DNA of 64,000 nt from Pseudoduganella namucuonensis. Its GTDB lineage: Bacteria > Pseudomonadota > Gammaproteobacteria > Burkholderiales > Burkholderiaceae_D. Positions 27,489 to 36,335 of the stretch are shown here, one piece after another. The stretch's first letter is position 1. The number at the start of each line of letters is the position of its first letter. The notes beneath the pieces were generated by a model. It was not told the origin of the DNA. It saw nothing but the letters and a program-made list of their open reading frames with translations, and did no database searches. The stretch covers positions 186,001 to 250,000 of the forward strand of contig NZ_FPBO01000007.1 of the NCBI RefSeq assembly GCF_900116645.1, written 5' to 3'. A program made the position numbers and the translations under genes.

Positions 27489-28514
27489 ATGACGTTCCAG
27501 ATTACCGTTCAGCCGAGTGGTCACCAGTTCAGCTGTGAAGAGGATGAAACCGTGCTGGCGGCCGCCATGCGCGCGGGCGTCGGCCTGCCCTACGGCTGCA
27601 AGAACGGCGCCTGCAGCTCCTGCAAGGGCAAGGTGGTGGCCGGCGGCGTCACGCACAAGGCGCACCAGCAGCGCGCGCTGCCGCCCGAGGAAGAGGCGGC
27701 CGGCCTGTCGCTGTTCTGCTGCGCCACGCCGCACAGCGACCTGGTGATCGAGGCGCGCGAAGTGGCGGGCAGCAGCGACTACCCGCTGAAGAAAATGCCC
27801 TCGCGCGTGGCGACGCTGGAGAAGGTGGCGCCGGATGTCGTGGTCATCTCGCTGCAGTTGCCGGCCAATGAAACGCTGAAATACCGCGCCGGCCAGTACA
27901 TCGAATTCATGCTGCGCGACGGCAAGCGCCGCAGCTACAGCATGGCCACGGCGCCGGACGGCGGCCCGATCACGCTGCACATCCGCCACATGCCGGGCGG
28001 CCTGTTCACCGACCAGGTGTTCAGCACCATGAAGGAGCGCGACATCCTGCGCTTCGAGGGTCCGCTGGGCACCTTCTTCGTGCGCGAGGACTCGGACAAG
28101 CCCATGGTGCTGCTGGCCTCGGGCACCGGTTTCGCGCCGATCAAGGCCATCGTCGAGCATATGGCGGGGATCAAATCGGAGCGCAAGATGGTGCTGTACT
28201 GGGGCGGGCGCCGTCCCCGGGACCTGTACATGGACGCGCTGTGCCGCCAGTGGGCGCAAGACCTGCCCAACTTCGACTACGTGCCGGTGATCTCGAACGC
28301 GCTGCCGGAGGACAACTGGACCGGCCGCGACGGCTTCGTGCACCAGGCCGTGATGGCCGACCTGCCCGACCTGTCCGGCCACCAGGTCTACGCCTGCGGC
28401 GCGCCCATCATGGTCGAATCGGCCAAGCGCGACTTCGTCCAGCGATGCCGGCTGCCGGAGGACGAGTTCTACGCCGACGCCTTCACCACCGAGGCCGACC
28501 TGGCCAACCCGTAA
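27489..28514 (+). CDS. 2Fe-2S ferredoxin-NAD(P)H reductase (CDP-6-deoxy-glucoseen reductase-like)
   Basis: A 341-residue flavo-iron-sulfur reductase. Residues 1-90 are a plant-type ferredoxin domain with the cluster cysteines in PYGCKNGACSSCKGKV and LFCC; residues 100-200 an FAD domain with RRSYSMATAP; residues 210-335 an NAD domain with LLASGTGFAPIKAI. The order ferredoxin-FAD-NAD is that of AscD/RfbI, phenol-hydroxylase and methane-monooxygenase reductases. No oxygenase is nearby, so its partner is unknown; in betaproteobacteria a stand-alone copy with this sequence type is common. AGGA is close before the ATG. Divergent from the epimerase-like gene. Confidence 0.88.
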   Translation: MTFQITVQPSGHQFSCEEDETVLAAAMRAGVGLPYGCKNGACSSCKGKVVAGGVTHKAHQQRALPPEEEAAGLSLFCCATPHSDLVIEAREVAGSSDYPLKKMPSRVATLEKVAPDVVVISLQLPANETLKYRAGQYIEFMLRDGKRRSYSMATAPDGGPITLHIRHMPGGLFTDQVFSTMKERDILRFEGPLGTFFVREDSDKPMVLLASGTGFAPIKAIVEHMAGIKSERKMVLYWGGRRPRDLYMDALCRQWAQDLPNFDYVPVISNALPEDNWTGRDGFVHQAVMADLPDLSGHQVYACGAPIMVESAKRDFVQRCRLPEDEFYADAFTTEADLANP

Positions 28515-28520
28515 AAAGTT

Positions 28521-28595
28521 GCCGCCCCGAAGCGGCATCGACCGCGTTTGGGGTCAGACCCCACGGCGCTGTCGACGCCGCTTTCTGCGGGCGGC
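28521..28595. repeat. Nested palindrome with GGGGTCAGACCCC core
   Basis: The core GGGGTCAGACCCC (28550-28562) is a perfect dyad. It is nested inside larger imperfect arms at 28521-28542 and 28571-28595 that share GCCGCCC, AAGCGGC and TCGAC. It lies between two plus-strand genes. Related cores occur at 49.1 and 50.9 kb. It could act as a terminator/processing hairpin or be a REP-like repeat. Confidence 0.65.
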
Positions 28596-28649
28596 GGCGG
28601 GTTCAGGCACAATAGAGGGCTTCCAGCCCGCCGCCCTCTTCTCGCCCTT

Positions 28650-29927
28650 ATGCCCACCGCCCCCTCATCGAACGGCTTCTCCGTTCTCAAGCACCGCAAT
28701 TTCGCCTTCTACCTGTCCGCCCGCATCCTCGGCACGCTCGCCGTGCAGATGCAGCACGTCGCCATCGGCTGGCACGTGTACGCGATGACCGGCAACCTGT
28801 ACGACCTGGGCCTGATCGGCCTGGCGCAGTTCGCGCCCTTCCTGATGCTGATCCTGCCCGCCGGCCACGTGGCGGACCGCTACAACCGCCGCAACATCAT
28901 CGCGCTGTGCCTGGGCGCGCAGCTGCTGTGCGGCTTGCTGCTGCTGGGCTTCACCTTGGGCGGCAGCCGCGAGGTGTGGCCCGTGTTCCTGATCCTCACG
29001 CTGTTCGGCAGCGCGCGCGCCTTCATGATGCCGGCCACCCAGGCCGTGCTGATGAACCTGGTGCCGGCGGACAGCTTCAGCAAGGCCGTGGCGCTGAGCT
29101 CGTCCACCTTCCACATCGCGGTCATCCTCGGCCCCACGCTGGGCGGCCTGCTGTATTTCTACGGCGCCCCCACCGTGTTCGTGGCCGCCTCGGCGCTGCT
29201 GGTCGCGGCCGTGGCGCTGATGTGCATGACGCGCGCGCCGCAGATCGTCAACAAGGACCCTGCCACCTGGCACAGCGTGATGGAGGGCATGCGCTTCGTG
29301 CTGTCGCGCCCCATCGTGCTGGGCGCCATGTCGCTGGACCTGTTCGCGGTACTGTTCGGCGGCGCCACCGCGCTGCTGCCGGCACTGGCGGCGGACGTGC
29401 TGCACGTCGGCCCCGGCGGCCTGGGCCTGCTGCGCACCGCGCCCGGCGTGGGCGCGGCGCTGTGCTCGGTGGCGCTGGCCTTCTTCCCCATCACGCGCCG
29501 CGTCGGCCTGTGGATGTTCGGCGGCGTGGCCGTGTTCGGCGCCGGCACCGTCGTGCTGGGCTCGACCGCCAGCTTCTGGCTGGCGCTGGCCGCGCTGTTC
29601 CTGATGGGCGCCGGCGACATGATCAGCGTCTACGTGCGCCATCTGCTGGTGCAGTACGAGACGCCGGACGCCATCCGCGGCCGCGTCAGCGCGGTGAACG
29701 CCGTGTTCATCGGCGCCTCCAACGAGCTGGGGGAATTCGAATCGGGCGTCACGGCGGGATGGTTCGGCCTGTCGCGCGCGGTGGTGTTCGGCGGCGCGGC
29801 CACGCTGGCGGTGACCGGCTTGTGGACGGTGCTGTTCCCCGTGCTGTCGCGCATGGACCGCTTCCCGCACGCCGAGCGCGAGGCGGCCGCCGCGGGCGGG
29901 GCGGGCAAAGACGGCAAGGCCGCCTAA
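28650..29927 (+). CDS. MFS exporter, enterobactin-exporter-like (DHA3 type)
   Basis: A 425-residue membrane protein with about 12 hydrophobic segments. FYLSARILGTLAVQMQHVAI and PAGHVADRYNRRNIIALC resemble the DHA3 group of EntS-like exporters (MFS_3). The extra conserved motif IRGRVSAVNAVFIGASNELG occurs in this group. No siderophore genes are nearby, so the substrate cannot be given. The last 20 residues are a soluble Ala/Gly-rich tail. The ATG at 28650 has no strong Shine-Dalgarno site. It may share a transcript with the reductase upstream, but the palindrome between them argues for separate control. Confidence 0.87.
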   Translation: MPTAPSSNGFSVLKHRNFAFYLSARILGTLAVQMQHVAIGWHVYAMTGNLYDLGLIGLAQFAPFLMLILPAGHVADRYNRRNIIALCLGAQLLCGLLLLGFTLGGSREVWPVFLILTLFGSARAFMMPATQAVLMNLVPADSFSKAVALSSSTFHIAVILGPTLGGLLYFYGAPTVFVAASALLVAAVALMCMTRAPQIVNKDPATWHSVMEGMRFVLSRPIVLGAMSLDLFAVLFGGATALLPALAADVLHVGPGGLGLLRTAPGVGAALCSVALAFFPITRRVGLWMFGGVAVFGAGTVVLGSTASFWLALAALFLMGAGDMISVYVRHLLVQYETPDAIRGRVSAVNAVFIGASNELGEFESGVTAGWFGLSRAVVFGGAATLAVTGLWTVLFPVLSRMDRFPHAEREAAAAGGAGKDGKAA

Positions 29928-30085
29928 GCCGTCCATTCTAGACATTTCCACGCGGAACGCACCGCCTTTGTGCAATACCTGACTTCGGTGGTGCACTTAA
30001 CTGGCGCGTCCGCCCAAAAGGAGTAAGATGGACTTGCATGACCGGCAAAACCGGCCCTGCCTTGATGAACAAACGGGAGCAGTAT

Positions 30086-30451
30086 ATGCAGATCAACGTC
30101 AATACCGATAAGACCATTGAACGTCATGCCGGCCTGGATGACCATGTACAAACCGTCGTACAAGCCGCGATCGGCCGTTTCGCCGAGCACATCAGCCGGG
30201 TCGAAGCGCACCTGAGCGACAACAACAGCCACAAATCCGAGGACGGCGACAACCGTTGCCTGCTGGAAGCGCGCGTGAACGGCTATCAGCCGATCGCCGT
30301 CAGCGCCCACGCGGCCACCCTGCACCAGGCCATCAACGGCGCCGCCGACAAGCTCAAGCGCGCCATCGACAGCGCCCTGGGCCGCCTGTACGACAAGCGC
30401 CACGCCACCGCGCCCGTGCCCGAGGTGACCGACGAGGAAACCAGCGAATAA
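30086..30451 (+). CDS. Ribosome hibernation factor, HPF/RaiA family (short form)
   Basis: A 121-residue protein of the S30AE family, which binds the decoding centre and stalls ribosomes in stationary phase. It starts MQINVNTDKTIERHAGLDDH, with VEAHLSDNNSHKSEDGDNRC and the basic helix KLKRAIDSALGRLYDKR. It lacks the C-terminal dimerisation domain of long HPF, so it is like HPF-short or YfiA. GGAG lies seven bases before the ATG at 30086; in-frame codons upstream (30038, 30065) look non-coding. It is a second-type paralogue because HPF proper usually lies near rpoN. Confidence 0.85.
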   Translation: MQINVNTDKTIERHAGLDDHVQTVVQAAIGRFAEHISRVEAHLSDNNSHKSEDGDNRCLLEARVNGYQPIAVSAHAATLHQAINGAADKLKRAIDSALGRLYDKRHATAPVPEVTDEETSE

Positions 30452-30493
30452 CGCGACACTGAAAGCCATCGCTTACGCCGGCTGGCGCGGCCC

Positions 30494-31312
30494 TCAGCGC
30501 CGCGCCAGTTGGCGCAAATAGCCCAGTCCCAGCAGCGCCCTGCTGCCGTACCAGGACATCATTTCCCCATCCACCAGTTGCACCGGCTTGCCGATCTGCC
30601 GCTCGAGCGCGTCCACATGCGCCTCCGTGAAGCGGTAGGGCTCGGACGACAGCAGCACCTGGTCCACCCGCGCCAGCAGTTCCGGCGTCCAGTCGAAGCG
30701 CGGATAGCGCGCCTCGCCCAGGTCCGGCACGCTCCAGCCGATTTCCGCCAGCATGCGCGCGATGTAGGTGTCGCTGGAAATGCTCATCCATGGATCCTGC
30801 CAGATGCAGTACAGCACCGTCCGCGGCGGCGCCTTCGGCATGGCCCGCAAGGCGGCGTATTCCGCCTCGAAGGCGGCGCACCAGGCCTCGGCCTTCTCGT
30901 CGGCGCAGAAGATGCCGCCCATCAGGCGCGCCAGTTCCAGGTTGTCGCGCGGCGCCAGCGGATGCGTGACCACCACGTGGGGCACGAACCCGGCCAGCGC
31001 GTCGGCGGTCGGCTTCTCGTTCTCGTCGATGTTGACGATCACGTGGGTGGGCGCCAGCGCGCGGATCTTCTTCAGGTTCACGTCCTTGGTGCCGCCCACC
31101 TTGGGAATGTCGCGCACCACGCCGGCGGGATGGATGCAGAAGCCGGTGCGTCCCGCCAATCGGGGCGCCAGCCCCAGCTCGCACAGCAGTTCGGTGATCG
31201 AGGGCACCAGTGAAACGATGCGGGCGTTGGGGTCGGCGGCGTGGCGCCGGCCGAGGGCGTCGGTGTGGGTCATGTCGGTAAGGTGTCTTGGCGTCGCAGT
31301 ATTGAAACACAA
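30494..31312 (-). CDS. Cobalamin-type substrate-binding protein, BtuF-like fold
   Basis: A 272-residue protein of the helical-backbone metal-receptor family (BtuF/FhuD fold). Motifs are RIVSLVPSITELLCELGL (residues 32-49), CIHPAGVVRDIPKVGGTKDV, and DPWMSISSDTYIARMLAEIGW. No signal peptide is visible, unlike true BtuF. The TTG at 31312 has AGGAG seven bases upstream and is the preferred start; an ATG at 31273 lacks such a site. Several bacteria carry this cytosolic or unusual form; cobalamin or iron-chelate binding is possible. No transporter genes adjoin. Confidence 0.78.
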   Translation of the reverse strand: MCFNTATPRHLTDMTHTDALGRRHAADPNARIVSLVPSITELLCELGLAPRLAGRTGFCIHPAGVVRDIPKVGGTKDVNLKKIRALAPTHVIVNIDENEKPTADALAGFVPHVVVTHPLAPRDNLELARLMGGIFCADEKAEAWCAAFEAEYAALRAMPKAPPRTVLYCIWQDPWMSISSDTYIARMLAEIGWSVPDLGEARYPRFDWTPELLARVDQVLLSSEPYRFTEAHVDALERQIGKPVQLVDGEMMSWYGSRALLGLGYLRQLARR

Positions 31313-31350
31313 GCGGACTCTCCTGTGCCAGCGGGCGGACCCTTTGCGCT

Positions 31351-32364
31351 ATGATTTGCTATCTTTCCCAGGGACTATCTATCTTGAAGCAAATCAGCAC
31401 CTTCGGCGCTTCCCCATACAACATCGGGGACTTGCAACTGTTCCGCGACGCCGACACGGCCGTGGCGGCGCGGCTGCTGGGCAACAGCCCGGTGGTGGGC
31501 GTCGGCCAAGGCCAGCCGGTCGCCAACGGCGGCCGCGCGCGCCTCTACATCGTGCTGCGCGGCGCGCTGTCGGTGGCGGGCGACACGCGCTCGGGCCTGG
31601 CCGACGGCACCATCAGCAAGGTGCTGCCGGGCGAAAGCGTGGGCGAGCAGTCGGTGCTGGACGAGGAGGCCAACCTGGCCGCCATCACCGCGCTGGAGGA
31701 CAGCGAGGTGCTGGTGATCGAGGCCGAGACGGTGTGGAAGCTGATCGAGGCGTCTAACGGCATCGCCCGCAACCTGCTGCGCCTGCTCTCCTTCCGCATC
31801 CGCGCCGCCAACGCGCAACTGCGCCGGCGCCAGAAACTGGGCGAGTTCTACCGCCAGATGTCCATGATCGACGGCCTGACCGGGCTGTACAACCGCGCCT
31901 GGCTGAACGACCTGCTGCCGGAAATGGTGGCCACCGCGCACGGCACGGGCCGGCCGCTGTCGCTCATCATGATAGACCTGGACCACTTCAAGAAGTTCAA
32001 CGACACCCATGGCCACCTGGCCGGCGACCAGGCCCTGCGCGCGGCGGCCCAGGTGCTGAGCGGCGCGCTGCGGCCGTCCGATTGCGCGGTGCGCTACGGC
32101 GGCGAGGAAATGATGGTGCTGCTGCCGGACACCAGCGACAAGGTGGCGGTGGTGGTGGCGGAACGGCTGTGCGAGCGCATCCGCCAGGCCGTGGTGTTCC
32201 GCGACACGCGCGCGCCCATGCCGCACATCACGGCCTCGCTGGGCGTGGCCAGCCTGGCGCCGGGCCAGGACGACCATGGCCTGATCGCCACCGCCGACGC
32301 CGCCCTGTACCGCGCCAAGGACGGCGGGCGCGACCGGGTCGCCGCGCAGGAAAGCCTGTTCTAG
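31351..32364 (+). CDS. Cyclic-nucleotide-binding plus GGDEF diguanylate cyclase
   Basis: A 337-residue cytosolic protein. Residues about 20-145 form a cyclic-nucleotide-binding-like domain (LPGESVGEQSVLDEEANLAA), and 170-335 a GGDEF domain with MIDGLTGLYNRAWLNDLLPE and IDLDHFKKFND. The active-site loop is GGEEM at 250-254, with Met instead of the usual Phe at the fifth position; the catalytic Glu residues remain, so activity is likely. An alternative start is TTG at 31384 (AGGGA upstream), which would remove eleven residues. This fusion couples cAMP- or other ligand-sensing to c-di-GMP production. Its end overlaps the convergent DUF5610 gene by four bases. Confidence 0.85.
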   Translation: MICYLSQGLSILKQISTFGASPYNIGDLQLFRDADTAVAARLLGNSPVVGVGQGQPVANGGRARLYIVLRGALSVAGDTRSGLADGTISKVLPGESVGEQSVLDEEANLAAITALEDSEVLVIEAETVWKLIEASNGIARNLLRLLSFRIRAANAQLRRRQKLGEFYRQMSMIDGLTGLYNRAWLNDLLPEMVATAHGTGRPLSLIMIDLDHFKKFNDTHGHLAGDQALRAAAQVLSGALRPSDCAVRYGGEEMMVLLPDTSDKVAVVVAERLCERIRQAVVFRDTRAPMPHITASLGVASLAPGQDDHGLIATADAALYRAKDGGRDRVAAQESLF

Positions 32365-32933
32365 GCCCGCTGCGTTTCCGCGTTTTTTTCCGGGCCTTGC
32401 AGCGAACCGGCGAATTCGGCCAGCCCCTGCCGCACCAGTTCCTCCGTCTTGTCGATATTGGCCGCGATGCCGCCGTCCAGCACCTTCAGGCCCTGCAGGA
32501 TATCGCGCGCCTCCTTGAACCCCTGGTCGACGCCGACCTGTATCGTATCCATGAACTGCCGCAGCACGGTGGCCTCGTCCTCGCCGGCGTGCTGCTGCTT
32601 GTAGGCCTCGTAGAACGCGGTGGACATCGACACGATGCGGCCGGCCGTCCCCTCCGGCGAGTTGTCCTGGCCGGCGGCGTTCTGGATCGCGTCCGGGCCG
32701 AATTCGGGCGCCAGCGCCTCGTTGATGCTGGTCATCGCCGATTTGTAGAGCAGCGCCATGGGCTCGTCGCCCGCGCCGATGGCGACCGAAATGGAAGACT
32801 GGATGATGGAGGCGTTGAGCTGCTGGCGCGCCTGCACGCGGGGCGGCGGCGCCGCCGCGTCCTTGCCGGCGACCCGTTCGGGCTGGGCGCCCTGCGCCGT
32901 CTTGGGACTGCCTAATGAAGCTGGACCGGCCAT
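32361..32933 (-). CDS. DUF5610 domain protein
   Basis: A 190-residue soluble protein. From about residue 45 it matches the DUF5610 type: NASIIQSSISVAIGAGDEP, LLYKSAMTSINEALAPEFGP, DNSPEGTAGRIVSMSTAFYE and GFKEARDILQGLKVLDGG. The N-terminal 40 residues are a low-complexity Ala/Pro/Gly lead. The family has no known function; relatives occur in flagellated proteobacteria, sometimes close to chemotaxis genes. AGGAG six bases before the ATG at 32933 sets the start. Convergent with the GGDEF protein. Confidence 0.82.
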   Translation of the reverse strand: MAGPASLGSPKTAQGAQPERVAGKDAAAPPPRVQARQQLNASIIQSSISVAIGAGDEPMALLYKSAMTSINEALAPEFGPDAIQNAAGQDNSPEGTAGRIVSMSTAFYEAYKQQHAGEDEATVLRQFMDTIQVGVDQGFKEARDILQGLKVLDGGIAANIDKTEELVRQGLAEFAGSLQGPEKNAETQRA

Positions 32934-33021
32934 GATTTTCTCCTGGTTGCACCATTCCCCTTTATCATATCGGCCATTGCGCGGCGAACTGTAGCCGCCA
33001 CTTCGAGAACAGAACGAATCC

Positions 33022-34470
33022 ATGAGCACGCAAACTTTTCTTTGGCACGACTATGAAACCTTCGGCGCGCAACCGCGCCGCGACCGCCCTGCACAGTTTG
33101 CCGCCATACGCACGGACGCCGAGCTGAACGAGATAGGCGAGCCTATCATGCTGTATTGCGCGCCGGCGCCCGATTTCCTGCCGGATCCGCAATCCTGCCT
33201 GATCACCGGCATCACGCCCCAGCAGTGCCTGGAATGGGGCGTGCCCGAGCACAAGTTCGCCGCCACCATCGAGCAAGCCTTCGCCACGCCCGGCACCATC
33301 GGCGTGGGCTACAACACCATACGCTTCGACGACGAGATCACCCGCTTCATGTTCTGGCGCAACCTGATCGACCCGTATGCGCGCGAGTGGCAAAACCAGT
33401 GCGGCCGCTGGGACTTGCTGGACGTGGTGCGCATGACCTACGCGCTGCGTCCGGAGGGCATCGAGTGGCCGACCCGCGAGGACGGCAAGCCCAGCTTCCG
33501 GCTGGAACACCTGGCCGCCGCCAACGGCCTGGCGCACGAAGCGGCGCACGACGCGCTGTCCGACGTGCGCGCCACCATCGCGCTGGCGCGGCTGATCCGT
33601 TCAAAACAGCCGCGCCTGTTCGATTTCTGCCTGGCGCTGCACAAGAAGGACCGAGTGGCCGACGAGATCGGCATGCACCTGGCGCCGCAGCTGCGCCAGC
33701 CCTTCCTGCACGTGACCGGCATGTTCCCCGCCGAGCGCGGCTGCATCGGCCTGGTGTGGCCGCTGGGCACGCATCCGACCAACAAGAACGAGGTCATCGT
33801 CTGGGATTGCAGTTACGATCCGAGTGAACTGTACACGCTGGACGCGGACACCATCCGTCTGCGCATGTTCACGCGCTCGGACGCGCTGCCAGAAGGCGTG
33901 ACGCGGCTGCCGATCAAGAGCATCCACCTGAACAAATCGCCGATGCTGGTGTCCAACCTGAAGACGCTGTCGCCACAGATGGCGGCGCGCTGGGGCCTGG
34001 ACCTGGAACAGGCCAAGCGCCACGCGCAGATCGCGGCGGCGGGGCCGGACCTGGGCGCCGTGTGGGCCGAGGTCTACCACCGTCCCGGCGCGGCCGAGGA
34101 AACGGACGTGGACGAGGACCTGTACGGCGGCTTCATCGGCAACGGCGACCGCCGCCTGCTGGAATCGCTGCGGCGCGAGCCGGCCGCCAGGCTGGCGACG
34201 ATGACGCCGCATTTCGACGACCCGCGCCTGCCGGAGCTGGTGTTCCGCTACCGCGCGCGCAACTTCCCGGAGACCTTGTCCGAGCAGGAGGCGGAGCACT
34301 GGGAACAGCACCGCGCCGCGCGCCTGTTCGAGGGCGCCGCCGGCGCGCGCACGGTCGAGCAACTGTTCGGCGAGATCGACCAGCTGTCGGAATCGGCCGA
34401 CGAGCGCGGCGAGGAGATCCTCGGCGCGCTGTACGACTACGCCGAGATGATCGCCCCGCAGCGTTATTGA
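33022..34470 (+). CDS. sbcB: Exodeoxyribonuclease I
   Basis: Degrades single-stranded DNA 3' to 5' in recombination and mismatch repair. The 482-residue protein begins with the DEDDh motif LWHDYETFG (acidic pair at residues 10 and 12) followed by [11 protein letters not shown], then YNTIRFDDE and the [10 protein letters not shown] motif III, and the SH3-like and helical C-terminal domains known from E. coli ExoI. It starts 88 bp from the divergent DUF5610 gene. Its stop overlaps the convergent pyrF end by seven bases. Length and motifs are complete. Confidence 0.96.
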   Translation: MSTQTFLWHDYETFGAQPRRDRPAQFAAIRTDAELNEIGEPIMLYCAPAPDFLPDPQSCLITGITPQQCLEWGVPEHKFAATIEQAFATPGTIGVGYNTIRFDDEITRFMFWRNLIDPYAREWQNQCGRWDLLDVVRMTYALRPEGIEWPTREDGKPSFRLEHLAAANGLAHEAAHDALSDVRATIALARLIRSKQPRLFDFCLALHKKDRVADEIGMHLAPQLRQPFLHVTGMFPAERGCIGLVWPLGTHPTNKNEVIVWDCSYDPSELYTLDADTIRLRMFTRSDALPEGVTRLPIKSIHLNKSPMLVSNLKTLSPQMAARWGLDLEQAKRHAQIAAAGPDLGAVWAEVYHRPGAAEETDVDEDLYGGFIGNGDRRLLESLRREPAARLATMTPHFDDPRLPELVFRYRARNFPETLSEQEAEHWEQHRAARLFEGAAGARTVEQLFGEIDQLSESADERGEEILGALYDYAEMIAPQRY

Positions 34471-35291
34471 GCGGCGCGGTACTGGTTGATGGCGTCGCGG
34501 GTTTCCAGGGCGACGCGGCGGGCGGCGGCGGCGAAGTCCTCGCCCGGCTGTTCCGCGGCGTACAGGATGGCGCGCGAGGAGTTGATCATCATGCCGGCGC
34601 CGTTCGCCGTGCGGCCCGACTTGACCGTGGCGGCGATGTCGCCGCCCTGCGCGCCGATGCCCGGCACCAGCAGCGGCATGTCGCCCACGATGGCGCGCAC
34701 CTGCGCCAGTTCCTCGGGGAAGGTGGCGCCCACCACCAGCGCGCACTGGCCGTTGGCGTTCCACTTGTCGGCCACCAGGCGCGCCACGTGCTGGTACAGC
34801 GGCCGGCCGCCCACGTCCAGGAACTGCAGGTCGGAACCGCCGGCGTTGGAGGTGCGGCACAGGATAATCACCCCCCGGTCCGCCCACTCCATGTAGGGCT
34901 CCACCGAGTCCGAACCCATGTAGGGATTGACGGTGACCGCGTCCGCGCCGTAGCGGTCGTAGGCTTCGCGCGCGTACTGGCGCGCGGTGGCGCCGATGTC
35001 GCCGCGCTTGGCGTCCAGGATCAGCGGAATGTGCGGGTAGTGCTCGCGCGCGTAGGCGCAGATGTCCTCCAGCTGGCGCTCGGCGCCCAGCGCGGCGAAA
35101 TAGGCGATCTGCGGCTTGAACGAGCAGGCCAGGTCGGCGGTCGCGTCGATGATCTCGGTGCAGAAGCGGTAGATGCCGTTCGGGTCGTTCTGGAAGCTGG
35201 CCGGCAGCTTGGCCATGTCCGGGTCCAGGCCGACGCACAACAGGGAGTCGTTGGCCGCCCAGGCGGCATTCAATTTATTGATAAAAGTCAC
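34464..35291 (-). CDS. pyrF: Orotidine-5'-phosphate decarboxylase
   Basis: Last step of UMP synthesis. The 275-residue enzyme is of the long (type 2) form found in betaproteobacteria and mycobacteria. It has [16 protein letters not shown] near the N-terminus, the catalytic [14 protein letters not shown] with Lys/Asp, and [12 protein letters not shown] near residue 215. Start ATG at 35291. No other pyrimidine gene is close. It ends inside the last seven bases of sbcB on the other strand. All catalytic residues seem present. Confidence 0.96.
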   Translation of the reverse strand: MTFINKLNAAWAANDSLLCVGLDPDMAKLPASFQNDPNGIYRFCTEIIDATADLACSFKPQIAYFAALGAERQLEDICAYAREHYPHIPLILDAKRGDIGATARQYAREAYDRYGADAVTVNPYMGSDSVEPYMEWADRGVIILCRTSNAGGSDLQFLDVGGRPLYQHVARLVADKWNANGQCALVVGATFPEELAQVRAIVGDMPLLVPGIGAQGGDIAATVKSGRTANGAGMMINSSRAILYAAEQPGEDFAAAARRVALETRDAINQYRAAQ

Positions 35292-35385
35292 GACGTCCCT
35301 CCGATAGGCGATTGCAAACCCGGCATTATAGCGTGACGGCCTGGAGTAGAATCCGCCTCATCACCCGAAAGAGAGGACGCAGCCC

Positions 35386-36150
35386 ATGAAATTATCCCAA
35401 AAAGTAGCCATCGTGACCGGCGCCACACAAGGCATCGGCCTGGCCTGCGCTCAACGCCTGATCACCGAGGGCGCGAAAGTCATGTTGGTGGACATCAAGC
35501 CGGAAGGCGCGCAGGCGGCCGAGGCGCTGGGCGACCAGGCCCGCTTTTTCACCGCCGACGTCAGCCAAAAGGCCGACGTCGACGCGCTGGTGGCGGAAAC
35601 GCTGGCGGTGTTCGGCCGCATCGACATCCTGATCAACAACGCCGGCGTCACGCACAAGGCCCTGTTCCTCGACGTGAGCGAGGACGATTTCGACCGCGTG
35701 ATGCGCATCAACCTGAAATCGATGTTCCTGTGCGGCCAGGCCGTGGCGCGCGTCATGGCGAAGCAGCAAAGCGGCTGCATCATCAACATGTCCAGCGTGA
35801 ATTCGGAACTGGCGATCCCCGACCAGGTGCCGTACGTGGTGTCCAAGGGCGCCATCAACCAGCTGACCAAGGTGATGTCGCTGAACCTGGCGCCGTACAA
35901 GGTGCGCGTCAACGGCATCGGCCCGGGCACCATCCTGACCGAGCTGGCCAAGAAGGCCGTGCTGGGCAGCCCGGAGGCGCGCCACACCATCCTGTCGCGC
36001 ACGCCGCTGGGACGCTGCGGGGAACCCGAGGAGGTGGCCGCCATCGCCGCCTTCCTGGCCAGCGACGACGCCAGCTACATGACGGGCCAGACCCTGTTTG
36101 TCGACGGCGGCCGCATGGCCTTGAACTACACGGTGCCGGTCCAGGAGTGA
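35386..36150 (+). CDS. Short-chain dehydrogenase/reductase (SDR)
   Basis: A 254-residue classical SDR. Cofactor motif VTGATQGIGLACAQ (residues 11-24), NNAG, the catalytic SSVNSELAIPDQVPYVVSKG holding the Ser-Tyr-Lys triad, and the C-terminal MTGQTLFVDGGRMALNY typical of FabG-like and glucose-dehydrogenase-like enzymes. The acid Asp after the glycine motif (VDIKPEG) suggests NAD rather than NADP. Substrate unknown. A TAGAAT box lies about 35 bp before the start. Single gene, followed by the stretch with two small-RNA-like units. Confidence 0.88.
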   Translation: MKLSQKVAIVTGATQGIGLACAQRLITEGAKVMLVDIKPEGAQAAEALGDQARFFTADVSQKADVDALVAETLAVFGRIDILINNAGVTHKALFLDVSEDDFDRVMRINLKSMFLCGQAVARVMAKQQSGCIINMSSVNSELAIPDQVPYVVSKGAINQLTKVMSLNLAPYKVRVNGIGPGTILTELAKKAVLGSPEARHTILSRTPLGRCGEPEEVAAIAAFLASDDASYMTGQTLFVDGGRMALNYTVPVQE

Positions 36151-36158
36151 TATATGTT

Positions 36159-36188
36159 TTGAATATGTCTGTTATCGAAACTTAGAAT
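36159..36188 (+). promoter_or_regulatory. Promoter candidate of small RNA 1
   Basis: TTGAAT (36159-36164), 18-bp spacer, TAGAAT (36183-36188), just after the SDR stop. An overlapping dyad ATATGTCT / AGACATAT (36163-36170, 36190-36197) could be an operator for this promoter. Confidence 0.5.
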
Positions 36189-36194
36189 TAGACA

Positions 36195-36287
36195 TATATG
36201 TGGCGACGCAGCATAATGCACCTGTCTCCACTATTCTCCTCCAAGATAATAGTTTGAAGCCCGCTTTAGCCAGCGGGCTTTTTTTTT
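36195..36287 (+). ncRNA. Candidate small RNA 1 with anti-Shine-Dalgarno motif
   Basis: About 93 bases between the promoter candidate and a strong intrinsic terminator. There is no plausible reading frame. A run CTCCTCC (36236-36242) stays unpaired just ahead of the terminator and is complementary to Shine-Dalgarno sequences, as in Hfq-type regulatory RNAs that block ribosome binding. It is nearly the same in its 3' end as candidate RNA 2 right behind it. The 5' end is estimated from the promoter only. Confidence 0.55.
36257..36287 (+). terminator. Intrinsic terminator of small RNA 1
   Basis: Stem AAGCCCGC / GCGGGCTT, 8-base loop TTTAGCCA, then T7. The stem and loop are almost identical to the second terminator at 36429. 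Confidence 0.93.
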
Positions 36288-36299
36288 CGCGCCAAGCTC

Positions 36300-36329
36300 T
36301 TGCGTTATGTCATGGCGTCGTCATATACG
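36300..36329 (+). promoter_or_regulatory. Promoter candidate of small RNA 2
   Basis: TTGCGT (36300-36305), 18-bp spacer, TATACG (36324-36329). Weaker match than for RNA 1. Confidence 0.35.
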
Positions 36330-36335
36330 TCTTGT

